Both the position numbers and the translations under genes were made by a program. The notes beneath the pieces are model-generated. The model had not been told where the DNA came from. It was given only the letters and a program-made list of their open reading frames with translations, and searched no databases. DNA of 57,704 nt from Ruminococcus sp. YE71 (GTDB lineage Bacteria; Bacillota; Clostridia; Oscillospirales; Ruminococcaceae). The stretch covers positions 1 to 57,704 of the forward strand of contig NZ_FPIR01000022.1 of NCBI RefSeq assembly GCF_900119155.1, read 5' to 3'. Shown piece after piece: positions 49,447 to 57,704 of the stretch (positions within the stretch are counted from its first letter, which is position 1; every line of letters begins with the position of its first letter).

Positions 49447-50604
49447 ATGAGTTATAAAAATATTGAAACAGCCCTCATACACGGCGGTATATCCATTGAC
49501 GAGCGCACAGGTGCGGTGAACGTCCCGATATATCAGACCTCGACCTTCAAGCAGGACGGTCTCGGAAAGATGAGGGGCTATGAGTATTCGAGAACGGGCA
49601 ACCCCACAAGAGAAGCTCTCGAAGCACTCATCGCAGAACTTGAAGGCGGCTACGCAGGCTTCGCTTTCGCAAGCGGACTTGCGGCAGAGACCGCAGTGCT
49701 GAGCCTGCTGAACTCGGGAGACAGAGTGCTTATCTCCTCAAACGTTTACGGCGGCACATTCAGACTGCTCGACAAGATATTCAACCACTTCAATATCAAC
49801 TACACCATCTCGGACACCGAGAACATCGAGTCCTTTGAAAAGGATATCACTCCCGATGTCAAGGCGGTACTTATCGAGAGCCCCGCAAATCCGCTGATGA
49901 CCATTACCGACATCAGAGCGGTGGCGGAAACGGCTCACAAGCACGGACTGCTCGTGATCGTGGACAACACCTTCATGACACCGTACATCCAGAGACCGCT
50001 TGAACTGGGTGCAGACATCGTGGTACACTCGGCTACCAAGTATCTCGGCGGACACAGCGACGTCGTTGCAGGTCTCGCGGTGGTAAAGACGAAGGAACTT
50101 GCAGAGCGCATCGCTTTCATCCAGAACTCGACAGGCGGCGTTCTTCCTCCGTTCGACAGCTTCCTGCTGATACGCGGCATCAAGACGCTGGGCGTTCGTC
50201 TCGACAGACACGTTGCAAACGCCGAAGCCGCTGCGAAATACCTCAGCACACACAGCGCGGTCAAGAGCGTTCACTACCCGGGACTTCCGACCGACAAGGG
50301 CTACGAGGTCAACAAGCGTCAGGCTAAGAACGGCGGCGTGATGATCTCCTTCGAGCTCAAGGACAACTACGATATTAACGTGTTCTTCGAGAGCTTGCAG
50401 CTGGTGACGCTGGCTGAGAGCCTTGGCGGTGTTGAATCGCTCGTATGCCATCCTTCGAGCATGACCCACGCTTCCATCCCCGAAGATATCCGCCGCAAGG
50501 TAGGTATCACCGACGGGCTGATAAGACTTTCGATCGGTATCGAGAGCATAGACGATATTCTCGCCGATATTGAACAGGCGATCGAGAAAAGCGAGGTAAA
50601 ATAA
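49447..50604 (+). CDS. mccB: Trans-sulfuration PLP enzyme (cystathionine gamma-lyase/synthase family)
   Basis: A 385-residue Cys/Met-metabolism PLP enzyme. YEYSRTGNPTREALEALIAEL is the phosphate-binding segment contributed to the partner subunit, ASGLAAETAVLSLLNSGDRV the other phosphate site, IVDNTFMTPY the PLP-ring aspartate (D173), and HSATKYLGGHSDVVAG the Schiff-base lysine (K198). The length fits cystathionine gamma-lyase/synthase rather than the longer O-acetylhomoserine sulfhydrylases. The ATG at 49447 has AAAGGAAG eight bases upstream; three earlier in-frame ATGs are worse placed. Together with the next gene it forms a reverse trans-sulfuration pair as in Bacillus mccAB. The direction of the reaction (methionine to cysteine, or thiol capture to methionine) cannot be told by sequence. 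Confidence 0.82.
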   Translation: MSYKNIETALIHGGISIDERTGAVNVPIYQTSTFKQDGLGKMRGYEYSRTGNPTREALEALIAELEGGYAGFAFASGLAAETAVLSLLNSGDRVLISSNVYGGTFRLLDKIFNHFNINYTISDTENIESFEKDITPDVKAVLIESPANPLMTITDIRAVAETAHKHGLLVIVDNTFMTPYIQRPLELGADIVVHSATKYLGGHSDVVAGLAVVKTKELAERIAFIQNSTGGVLPPFDSFLLIRGIKTLGVRLDRHVANAEAAAKYLSTHSAVKSVHYPGLPTDKGYEVNKRQAKNGGVMISFELKDNYDINVFFESLQLVTLAESLGGVESLVCHPSSMTHASIPEDIRRKVGITDGLIRLSIGIESIDDILADIEQAIEKSEVK

Positions 50605-50605
50605 A

Positions 50606-51514
50606 ATGCTGTATGAAAATATGCACGGGCTCATCGGGCACACCCCGCTCGTGAGACTGAAAAATATGGGGGTCTCCCCCAACGTCAATATCTACGCAAA
50701 GCTGGAAATGTATAACCCCTCGGGAAGCGTCAAAGACCGCATCGGTGAGTATATGGTCAAGGCAGCCGAGAAAGAGGGCAAACTTAAAAAGGGCGGTACG
50801 ATAATCGAGGCTACCGCAGGAAACACGGGACTGGGAATAGCGTTCGCAGCACTCGGAAGAGGCTACAGGGTGATATTCACAGTGCCCACAAAATTCTCCG
50901 CAGAAAAGCAGGCTCTTATGAGAGCGCTCGGTGCGGAGGTCATAAACACTCCGCGTGCCGAGGGTATGCTCGGGGCTGTACGCAAGGCTGAAGAGCTGAA
51001 AGCGACGATACCCGATTCCATATCCCTCGAACAGTTCAAGAACCCGAACAATCCGCTCGCTCACTACGAAGGAACGGGCAGAGAGATATGGAAGGACATC
51101 GGCGGCAAGGTGACACATCTGGTCGCAGGCGCAGGCAGCGGCGGAACCTACTCGGGCATCGTGAGATACTTGAAGGAACACGACCCGAAGGTTCAGGGCG
51201 TGCTTGCCGATCCCGAGGGCTCGACCATCGGCGGAGGAGAACATTTCGACTACAACATTGAGGGCATCGGCAACGACTTCATTCCCGATACTATGGACAT
51301 CACACTTGTGGATAAGGTCATCAAGATAAACGATGAGGAAGCATTCTCCACAGTGCGCGACCTCGCGAAGAACGAGGGCATCATCGCGGGTTCATCTTCG
51401 GGCGCTGCTATGGCGGCGGCAATAAAGCTCGCACGTACCCTCGAAAGCGGAAATATCGTGGTGGTCCTCCCCGACAGAGGAGACAGATATTTCAGCACTG
51501 GACTTTTTGGGTAA
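50606..51514 (+). CDS. mccA: O-acetylserine-type cystathionine beta-synthase/cysteine synthase
   Basis: A 302-residue PLP enzyme of fold type II. NPSGSVKDRIGEYM holds the Schiff-base lysine (K43), IIEATAGNTGLGIAFA the substrate loop, and GAGSGGTYSGIVRYLKE the phosphate loop. The later segment YNIEGIGNDFIPDTMD and SNDEEAF-like INDEEAFSTVRDLA resemble cystathionine beta-synthases more than CysK, hence the MccA call. It starts one base after the mccB-like stop, so the two are translationally coupled. The pair would make cysteine from homocysteine. Confidence 0.82.
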   Translation: MLYENMHGLIGHTPLVRLKNMGVSPNVNIYAKLEMYNPSGSVKDRIGEYMVKAAEKEGKLKKGGTIIEATAGNTGLGIAFAALGRGYRVIFTVPTKFSAEKQALMRALGAEVINTPRAEGMLGAVRKAEELKATIPDSISLEQFKNPNNPLAHYEGTGREIWKDIGGKVTHLVAGAGSGGTYSGIVRYLKEHDPKVQGVLADPEGSTIGGGEHFDYNIEGIGNDFIPDTMDITLVDKVIKINDEEAFSTVRDLAKNEGIIAGSSSGAAMAAAIKLARTLESGNIVVVLPDRGDRYFSTGLFG

Positions 51515-51524
51515 CGGTGATATA

Positions 51525-51896
51525 ATGATCTACAAGATTGCACTTGCAAGCTCTGACGGAGCAAGCATCGACAGTCATTTCGGAGCGGCCGAGCGGTTCT
51601 ACATCGCAGAGCTCGACACCGAGACCGAGGACTGTGAGATAACGGGCTTCCGCGATGTCAACAGGGCGTGTCACGGCGGCTATCATGAGATCGACGCTTT
51701 TGCGGCGATACTTGATACGCTCTCTGACGTGTCGGCGATAGTTGCACAGCGCGTTGGTCCCGGAGCGCGGAAATACATCTCGGAACACGGCATAGCTGTG
51801 TATCAGATAGCGCTCGGCACCGAGCAGGCGATATGTCTGCTCATAGAAGAAAAACAATGGGAGGTGGATAAATGGCTATCTCATACGAAGAACTGA
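51525..51896 (+). CDS. NifX/NafY-type iron-molybdenum cofactor-binding protein
   Basis: A 123-residue single domain of the dinitrogenase FeMo-cofactor biosynthesis family. IYKIALASSDGASIDSHFGA is the family start with its histidine in SHFG, and IVAQRVGPGARKYISEHGIA is the second half. Such proteins carry NifB cofactor or other FeS clusters between enzymes. The ATG at 51525 was chosen behind GGTGATA. It overlaps the NifB-like start by 25 bases, which supports a link with cofactor assembly. A second protein of this family (56708-57040) ends the operon. Confidence 0.85.
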   Translation: MIYKIALASSDGASIDSHFGAAERFYIAELDTETEDCEITGFRDVNRACHGGYHEIDAFAAILDTLSDVSAIVAQRVGPGARKYISEHGIAVYQIALGTEQAICLLIEEKQWEVDKWLSHTKN

Positions 51897-52753
51897 CAAC
51901 TAAACACCCCTGCTTTGCCAGAGGCGAGAAGAACGGCAGCGGACGAATCCATCTTCCGATAAGTCCGAGCTGCAATATAGAATGCCGCTTCTGCGAGCGC
52001 AGTTTCAACAACTACGAGGTGCGTCCGGGCGTCAGCAGAACGGTCATCACCCCCGAGGAAGCGATAGATGCTATCCGCAGGGCTCTGGAAGTCTGTCCCG
52101 AGATACACGTTGCGGGCATAGCGGGTCCCGGCGACACGCTGGCAAGCCCCTACGCGCTGGAGACGTTCCGACTGATAAAGAAAGAGTTCCCCGACCTTGT
52201 CAAGTGCATGAGTACGAACGGTCTGCTGCTTGCCGAGAAGGCACAGGAGATCATAGACGTCGGCGTCGATTCGCTGACGGTCACGGTAAACGCCGTTGAC
52301 CCGAAGATAGAGGCGCAGCTCAATGACGGCATCGTTTGGCACGGAAAACACTACACGGGCATCGAAGCCGCAAAGATACTCATCGAGCAGCAGCTCAAAG
52401 GCATAAGGCTCGTGAGCGAGGCAGGCGTTACACTCAAAGTCAACACGGTGTTCGTTCCCGAGATAAACGGCGACCACATCGAGGAAGTTGCGAGAACGGT
52501 CGCAGAGGCAGGTGCTTCGATATACAACATCATCCCTCTGATACCGAATCACAAGCTGAAGGACTGCCGCGAACCAGACTGCATGGAGCTGGAAAGGGTG
52601 ATACTCAAGGCTTCAAAGTACATCGACGTGTTCAGACACTGTCAGAGATGCCGCGCCGACGCGGTGGGTATCCCCGGCGGCAAGGACTACGGCGAGCAGA
52701 TCTACATCGACCTGCAAAGACTTTCGAGAAAAGATACATTCTCACACGGATGA
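51872..52753 (+). CDS. NifB-like radical SAM cofactor synthase
   Basis: A 293-residue radical SAM enzyme. The cluster motif is C34-x3-C38-x2-C41 in CNIECRFCER, followed by NYEVRPGV, which keeps the ExRP motif of NifB. HPCFARGE near the start and HCQRCRADAVGIPGG near the C-terminus are also NifB signatures. NifB builds the 8Fe-9S-carbide precursor from two 4Fe-4S clusters and SAM. It lacks the fused NifX domain of many NifB proteins, but a separate NifX-like protein overlaps its start. Order B-H-D-K is that of the mar operon. Confidence 0.92.
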   Translation: MAISYEELTTKHPCFARGEKNGSGRIHLPISPSCNIECRFCERSFNNYEVRPGVSRTVITPEEAIDAIRRALEVCPEIHVAGIAGPGDTLASPYALETFRLIKKEFPDLVKCMSTNGLLLAEKAQEIIDVGVDSLTVTVNAVDPKIEAQLNDGIVWHGKHYTGIEAAKILIEQQLKGIRLVSEAGVTLKVNTVFVPEINGDHIEEVARTVAEAGASIYNIIPLIPNHKLKDCREPDCMELERVILKASKYIDVFRHCQRCRADAVGIPGGKDYGEQIYIDLQRLSRKDTFSHG

Positions 52754-52785
52754 TCAAAATTTTTTTAATACATGAAATGAGGTAA

Positions 52786-53649
<864 letters not shown>

Positions 53650-53650
53650 G

Positions 53651-53727
53651 ATAAGAAATCAGAAATAAGAAATAATAAATATAATTCCTGCTTTCTGATC
53701 TCTGCTATCTGATTTCTGATTTCTTAT
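53651..53727 (+). repeat. Long inverted repeat between the NifH- and NifD-like genes
   Basis: A 16-bp perfect pair (ATAAGAAATCAGAAAT at 53651-53666 with its complement at 53712-53727) in a low-complexity A/T-rich stretch of the GAAATCAGAAAT type. The hairpin could protect or process the NifH-like mRNA so that it is made in excess over the D and K parts. A weaker relative lies at 55219-55314. Confidence 0.6.
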
Positions 53728-53751
53728 TTCTTTAATAAAGAGGAGTTTATT

Positions 53752-55218
53752 ATGAGTAAAGTAAATTTGGATATTCCTGAGGTCGAGATACGTGAGATAC
53801 GTCTCGGTTCGATCACGGGCTTTCAGGGCACGGCTAAGGAGCTTGTCAGTGCCTGCTCGGGCTGCGGAAAGCTGAAAGACAAGAACCGCTCCTTCAGCCA
53901 GTGCTTAGGCTGCGGTACTTCCAACGCTGCCTGCACACTGACGCTGATACAGGATGCGGCGATCATCTCCCACGGTCCTGTAGGATGTTCTACCTGCCTG
54001 CATGAGTTCGCTTTCACCTACCGCGTGAACGCTTATCTCAGACAGCTCGAACACCCCACCCAGAGAAAGATCTTCTCCACAAACCTTGAAGAAAAGGACA
54101 CCATCTACGGCGGCGGCAAGAAGCTCGACGCTGCTATCCACGAGGTCTACAAGCGTGCTAAGCCGAAGGCGATATTCGTTATCACCACCTGCGCGGCAGG
54201 TATCATCGGCGACGACGTTGAGAGCGTTACCAACAACGCCGAGAAGGAGCTGGGTATACCCGTTGTTGCGGTATTCTGCGAAGGCTTCCGCTCGAAGATG
54301 TGGACATCGGGCTTCGATGCAGGCTATCACGGCATCGCAAGAAAGATCATCAAGCCCGCAAGACAGAAGAGAAACATCATCAATGTCATCAACTTCTGGG
54401 GCAGCGATATTTTCAGAGAGTGGTTCGCGGAGTTCGGCTACGAGCCCAACTACATCACTCCCTTCGCGACTGTTGACAGCCTGAGCTATTCGAGCGAGGC
54501 GGCACTGACCATTCAGGCTTGCTCGACACTCGGAAGCTATCTCGGCGCGGCACTGGAGCAGTCCTTCGGCGTGCCCGAGATCCGCAATTCGCCCCCTTAC
54601 GGCATCGCACAGACCGACCGCTGGTTCAGAGAGCTCGGTCAGATCATCGGCAAGGAGAAGGAAGTCGAGGAGTTCCTCGCACGCAAGAAGGAAGAATACC
54701 TGCCGAAGATAGAGGCTCTGCGTGAGAAGCTCAAGGGCAAGACCGCTTACGTTACCGCAGGCGCTTCCCACGGACACTCGCTGCTGGCTCTGCTCAAGGA
54801 GCTCGGCATGGAGCCGCAGGGTGCTGCGATATTCCACCACGACCCCGAATACGATAACGAGGACGAGCGTGCCGATACATTAAGACACACCGTTGAGGAT
54901 TACGGCGATGTTCCCAACTACAACGTCTGCAACAAGCAGGAGTTTGAGCTGGTGAACGTGCTCAACCGCATCAAGCCCGACATCCTGCTTGCACGTCACG
55001 GCGGCATGACCCTGTGGGGCGCTAAGCTCGGAATCCCCTCGCTGCTTATCGGCGACGAGCATTTCGGAATGGGCTACGAAGGCTTAGTAAACTACGGCGA
55101 GCGCATCCTTGAGACCATCGAGAACGATGAGTTCGTAAAGAATCTGGCTCAGCATTCGTCCAACCCCTACACAAAGTGGTGGCTTGAACAGGAGCCCTAC
55201 ACCTTCCTCGGAAAATAA
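53752..55218 (+). CDS. NifD-like alpha subunit of a nitrogenase-like reductase
   Basis: A 488-residue nitrogenase component 1 alpha-type subunit. P-cluster ligand positions are kept: C61, C79 (HGPVGCSTC) and C147 (ITTCAAGIIGDDVESV). Both residues that hold the active-site cofactor in NifD have counterparts: C257 in IQACSTLGSYLG and H437 in GDEHFGMGYEG. An N-terminal extra CSGC (C35, C38) and CLGC (C51, C54) precede the first ligand. No NifE, NifN or NifV is present, so it is not classical nitrogenase; context with sulfur amino-acid enzymes points to a methylthio-alkane reductase-like (MarD) role. Substrate is inference. Confidence 0.88.
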   Translation: MSKVNLDIPEVEIREIRLGSITGFQGTAKELVSACSGCGKLKDKNRSFSQCLGCGTSNAACTLTLIQDAAIISHGPVGCSTCLHEFAFTYRVNAYLRQLEHPTQRKIFSTNLEEKDTIYGGGKKLDAAIHEVYKRAKPKAIFVITTCAAGIIGDDVESVTNNAEKELGIPVVAVFCEGFRSKMWTSGFDAGYHGIARKIIKPARQKRNIINVINFWGSDIFREWFAEFGYEPNYITPFATVDSLSYSSEAALTIQACSTLGSYLGAALEQSFGVPEIRNSPPYGIAQTDRWFRELGQIIGKEKEVEEFLARKKEEYLPKIEALREKLKGKTAYVTAGASHGHSLLALLKELGMEPQGAAIFHHDPEYDNEDERADTLRHTVEDYGDVPNYNVCNKQEFELVNVLNRIKPDILLARHGGMTLWGAKLGIPSLLIGDEHFGMGYEGLVNYGERILETIENDEFVKNLAQHSSNPYTKWWLEQEPYTFLGK

Positions 55219-55314
55219 CTTTTTAAATAGGATATAAGAAATAAAAAATAAGAAATATACTTTGATCTCTTGTTTCTCATCTTTTATCTGTTAAATAATA
55301 AGGAGAAAATACTT
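55219..55314 (+). other. Low-complexity gap between the D-like and K-like genes
   Basis: AAGAAATAAAAAATAAGAAAT and, after some bases, TGATCTCTTGTTTCTCATC form a weak inverted repeat like that at 53651-53727. AAGGAG then serves the K-like gene. Confidence 0.5.
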
Positions 55315-56655
55315 ATGGCAGGATTAATTGAACAGGAACGCTACACCTGCGCGATAGGCGCTTTACAGACGGTAGTAGCTATCCCCCGCGCCGTGCCGAT
55401 ACTTCATTCGGGTCCGGGCTGCGGAGTAATGATAAAGGGCTTCTTCGAGCGTTCGTCGGGCTATGCAGGCGGCGAGACCGCACCCTGCACCAATTTCAGC
55501 GAGAAGGAAGTTGTTTTCGGCGGCACCGACAGACTGCGCAACATCATCAAAAACACCTACAAGGTGCTTGACACCGACTTGCAGGTCGTAGTTACGGGCT
55601 GTACAGCAGGCATCGTGGGTGACGACATTGCAAGCGTTACCGATGAGTTCCTCTATGAAGAGGACAGACCCATCGTTCACGTTGAGACCTCGGGCTTCAA
55701 GTCGAACAACTATGTTTCCCACTCGGCTGTTGTCAACGCTATCATAGACCAGTATGTCAGCCGTTTCGAGGACGACAACCCCGCACGCAGCGAGAAGAAC
55801 CTCGTAAACGTCATCGCATCCATCCCCTATCAGGATCAGTTCTGGAAGGGCAACCTCAAAGAATACAAGAGACTTCTTGAAGGTCTCGGACTCAAGGTAA
55901 ACATCCTCTTCGGACCCCATTCGGGCGGCGTAAAGGAATGGCAGACCATCCCGAAGGCTAACTTCAACGTGTTCGTTTCCCCCTGGTACGGCGAGCCCAT
56001 CGTCAAGAATCTGGAGAGACGCTACGGTCAGCCCTACTTCAAGTTCGGCTATCTGCCCATCGGCGCCAACGAGACCACACGCTTCCTGAACGGCGTTGTT
56101 GATTTCGCTCTCGAACAGGGCGCCGAGATCGACGAAAAGAAGGCAAGAAAGTTCATCGAGGAAGAGGAGAAGGCTTACTACGAAGAGCTCGACAACCTCG
56201 CGACCTTCCTGCTGGAGTTCCGCTACGGACTTCCCTCCTACGTACATATCCTGCACGACTCGGGCTATGTTGTGGGTCTGACAAGATTCCTGCTTCACGA
56301 GACAGGCGTCGTTCCGAAGGAACAGTTCATCGTGGACAACGTTCCGAAGAAGTATCAGGAACAGATCGAGGCAGACATCAAGGCTACCTCCGACAAGCGT
56401 GAGATACCCGTTTACTTCGACCCCGACGCAGGCGCTATGCAGGACGTTATCAGAGGTCTCGAACACAAGGGCAGAGGTCTTATCCTCGGCAGCGGCTGGG
56501 ATAAGGAACTCGCCGCAGAGATCAATGCGGACTTCCTCTCCATCGCTTGTCCGACTCCTTACCGTATCGTGCTGACCACAAATTACGTCGGCTACACGGG
56601 CGGACTCAGGGTCATCGAGGATATCTACAACACGGCACTCGCAACATATAAATAA
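55315..56655 (+). CDS. NifK-like beta subunit of a nitrogenase-like reductase
   Basis: A 446-residue component 1 beta-type subunit. P-cluster ligand positions are C12 in YTCAIGALQTV, C36 in HSGPGCGV and C96 in VTGCTAGIVGDD. The chain is shorter than NifK (about 520) and lacks the long N-terminal extension, as in Mar, Anf and other nitrogenase-like K subunits. Start at 55315 behind AAGGAG; the frame is open 15 codons further upstream through a T-rich region. It would pair with the D-like subunit to form the alpha2beta2 catalytic unit. Confidence 0.88.
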   Translation: MAGLIEQERYTCAIGALQTVVAIPRAVPILHSGPGCGVMIKGFFERSSGYAGGETAPCTNFSEKEVVFGGTDRLRNIIKNTYKVLDTDLQVVVTGCTAGIVGDDIASVTDEFLYEEDRPIVHVETSGFKSNNYVSHSAVVNAIIDQYVSRFEDDNPARSEKNLVNVIASIPYQDQFWKGNLKEYKRLLEGLGLKVNILFGPHSGGVKEWQTIPKANFNVFVSPWYGEPIVKNLERRYGQPYFKFGYLPIGANETTRFLNGVVDFALEQGAEIDEKKARKFIEEEEKAYYEELDNLATFLLEFRYGLPSYVHILHDSGYVVGLTRFLLHETGVVPKEQFIVDNVPKKYQEQIEADIKATSDKREIPVYFDPDAGAMQDVIRGLEHKGRGLILGSGWDKELAAEINADFLSIACPTPYRIVLTTNYVGYTGGLRVIEDIYNTALATYK

Positions 56656-56707
56656 TGACCAAAGAGCTGTCGCACGTCCGACAGCTCTTTTTGAAAGGAA
56701 TGATACT

Positions 56708-57040
56708 ATGGCTAAAGTTGCTATTGCAACAGGCGACGGCTTTACCGTTAACGAACATTTCGGTCACGCAAAATTCTTCCGCGTGTACGAACTTACCGAT
56801 ACCGACTTTAAGTTTCTCGAAGTCCGCGACGCTGTGGCGGTCTGCCAGCAAAGCCTCGGTCACGATACCACTCGCTTCGATAAGATAATCGAACTTCTAT
56901 CCGACTGTGACGCTCTCCTCGTCCAGAAGATCGGCGAGGGCGCGGCTGCATACCTCATAGCCAAAAACGTCCGCGTATTCGAGGTCAGCGGCCCCATCGA
57001 CGCAGTACTCCAAAAGTTCATAGCAGACAAAATAATCTGA
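56708..57040 (+). CDS. NifX-type cofactor-binding protein, second copy
   Basis: A 110-residue FeMo-cofactor biosynthesis family domain. KVAIATGDGFTVNEHFGHAK has the family N-terminus with a His pair, and LLVQKIGEGAAAYLIAKNVR the second half. It has an internal cysteine (C66 region, SDCDALL). Last gene of the operon, 52 bases after the K-like gene, behind GAAAGGAAT. It differs clearly from the first copy at 51525, so the two may hold different clusters or act at different steps. Confidence 0.85.
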   Translation: MAKVAIATGDGFTVNEHFGHAKFFRVYELTDTDFKFLEVRDAVAVCQQSLGHDTTRFDKIIELLSDCDALLVQKIGEGAAAYLIAKNVRVFEVSGPIDAVLQKFIADKII

Positions 57041-57081
57041 AAAAAGCAAAGCCCGAGACGCGTTTCGGGCTTTGCTTTTTT
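57041..57081 (+). terminator. Terminator of the nitrogenase-like operon
   Basis: A 16-bp perfect stem (AAAAAGCAAAGCCCGA with TCGGGCTTTGCTTTTT) around an 8-base loop, ending in T residues. Confidence 0.92.
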
Positions 57082-57088
57082 ACTCCAT

Positions 57089-57388
57089 TGAGTGCGGGTT
57101 TTTGCTGGGGGAAACCTTTCTGAAGAAAGGTTCTCCCCCAGACCCCCTTCCAAAGACTTTTAATATGTTGGACGATAGTTGTGTTTTAGTAGATAGGCTC
57201 TTGACGTTTCAAGAGAGACCGTCTGAAAAATACCGCAAATGATGCGTGAAACGCTTTTGAACGTCTTTTTGGCAAGGGTCGAACTATTGAAAAATAGAAT
57301 CACAAACTTCCCGACCTGCACAAACTAATGAAGAAACACCCAAAAGCCAAAAAGTATTAAAAGTTTTAGTGAGGGGGTTTGGGGGAAG
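57089..57388 (+). repeat. Copy B of the dispersed intergenic repeat (right end cut by an IS)
   Basis: It shares with copy A, in order, TGAGTGCGGGTTTTTGCTGG, AAAGGTTCTCCCCCAGACCC, CTTCCAAAGACTTTTAATATG, AGATAGGCTCTTGACGTTTC, GAACGTCTTTTTGGCAAG and CCAAAAAGTATTAAAAGTTT. After GGGGGAAG the match to copy A stops and GGGCTGTTGCACC begins, taken as the IS end. Confidence 0.8.
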
Positions 57389-57417
57389 GGGCTGTTGCAC
57401 CCCAAAAAGAAAGAAAA

Positions 57418-57454
57418 AGAGCTTAGCGAACCCCGAAAGGTATAGCTAAGCTCT
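57418..57454. terminator. Hairpin inside the IS left end
   Basis: AGAGCTTAGC (57418-57427) pairs with GCTAAGCTCT (57445-57454). It would block read-through transcription into the transposase, a common safeguard in insertion sequences. Confidence 0.6.
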
Positions 57455-57515
57455 TCGTTTTGTGGTATAATTTAATTGCGAAAAAAATAACCCACGAAAG
57501 GATTGTACCATAAAA

Positions 57516-57704
57516 ATGAGAAATTGTCAAGTACGTCTTAACATAAATTATGAGATCTACATCGAAGAAAGCTCACCGGTCAGAGTACTGGGCAATGTGA
57601 TAGACGAGATCTATTCCAAAGAAGATTACACGATACAGAGCAAGTGGAACGGCGCTGTGCCCGAGGATATCATGATGAAAATACTCATTTACGGCTACAT
57701 GAAC
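57516..57704 (+). CDS. Transposase of an IS1182-like element, N-terminal part
   Basis: Sixty-three residues to the window edge, frame still open. MRNCQVRLNINYEIYIEESS, then VRVLGNVIDEIYSKEDYT and PEDIMMKILIYGYMN, match the N-terminal domain of IS1182/IS5-superfamily transposases. Start behind GAAAGGATTG. The DDE catalytic part is outside the window, so intactness cannot be judged. Confidence 0.75.
   Translation, partial: MRNCQVRLNINYEIYIEESSPVRVLGNVIDEIYSKEDYTIQSKWNGAVPEDIMMKILIYGYMN

Larger units (their letters stand above)
57389..57704 (+). mobile_element. Left part of an IS1182-like insertion sequence (cut by window edge)
   Basis: It starts with GGGCTGTTGCACCCC, similar to IS1182-family ends, then a hairpin, a TATAAT (57466-57471) and the transposase start. 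It interrupts copy B of the dispersed repeat. The other end is outside the window. Confidence 0.65.

Overview
The window looks like chromosome of an anaerobic gut or rumen Firmicute of the Ruminococcus/Oscillospiraceae type. This rests on near-consensus sigma-A promoters (TTGAAA or TTGACA, 16-18 bp, TATAAT), strong AGGAGG-like ribosome binding sites, short GC-rich hairpin terminators with U-tracts, secreted proteins with FN3, BspA-type leucine-rich and Ig-like repeats, and an EpsG-type polysaccharide polymerase. No rRNA, CRISPR array or phage block was seen; there is one tRNA (initiator tRNA-fMet).

Layout. (1) 1-1406: 5' part of a secreted beta-solenoid protein, minus strand, cut by the window edge. 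(2) 1897-16766, minus strand: an exopolysaccharide/capsule cluster. It is transcribed from a phosphoglycosyl transferase through a pyruvyl transferase, an FrhB-glycosyltransferase fusion, three more glycosyltransferases, a Wzy-like polymerase and a Wzx-like flippase. It ends in an unusual alternating block of two ATP-grasp ligases and two DegT-type PLP proteins. (3) 17335-19516, plus: an acyltransferase and one more glycosyltransferase. (4) 19823-23220, minus: two paralogous secreted proteins, each in its own promoter-terminator cassette, and a third cassette with no large ORF. (5) 23568-26955, plus: the complete dTDP-L-rhamnose operon in the order rfbA-rfbC-rfbB-rfbD, which would feed the polysaccharide cluster. 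(6) 26989-29957, minus: an amidase-domain protein, a GH29 fucosidase and a surface-anchored protein. (7) 30337-35662: a small unknown gene, tRNA-fMet, a sodium-solute symporter and a 926-residue secreted repeat protein. (8) 36023-48037, plus: arginine biosynthesis genes argG, argH, argC, argJ, argB, argD and argF, interspersed with small unrelated genes and one decayed gene. (9) 48253-57040, plus: a LacI-family regulator and an operon of two trans-sulfuration-type PLP enzymes followed by NifX-, NifB-, NifH-, NifD-, NifK- and NifX-like genes. (10) 57389-57704: the left end of an IS1182-like insertion sequence.

The most interesting part is region 9. A nitrogenase-like B-H-D-K set without NifE, NifN or NifV is fused by operon context to cysteine/methionine enzymes. 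A LacI-type palindrome (GTGATAACGTTATCAC) lies just upstream of the promoter. Gene order and context match the methylthio-alkane reductase (MarBHDK) idea, reductive release of methanethiol sulfur for amino-acid synthesis, better than nitrogen fixation. Substrate and cofactor remain inference.

A dispersed intergenic repeat with inverted ends (about 100-410 bp, at least five copies here) follows the 3' ends of several genes; the copy at 57089 is interrupted by the insertion sequence.
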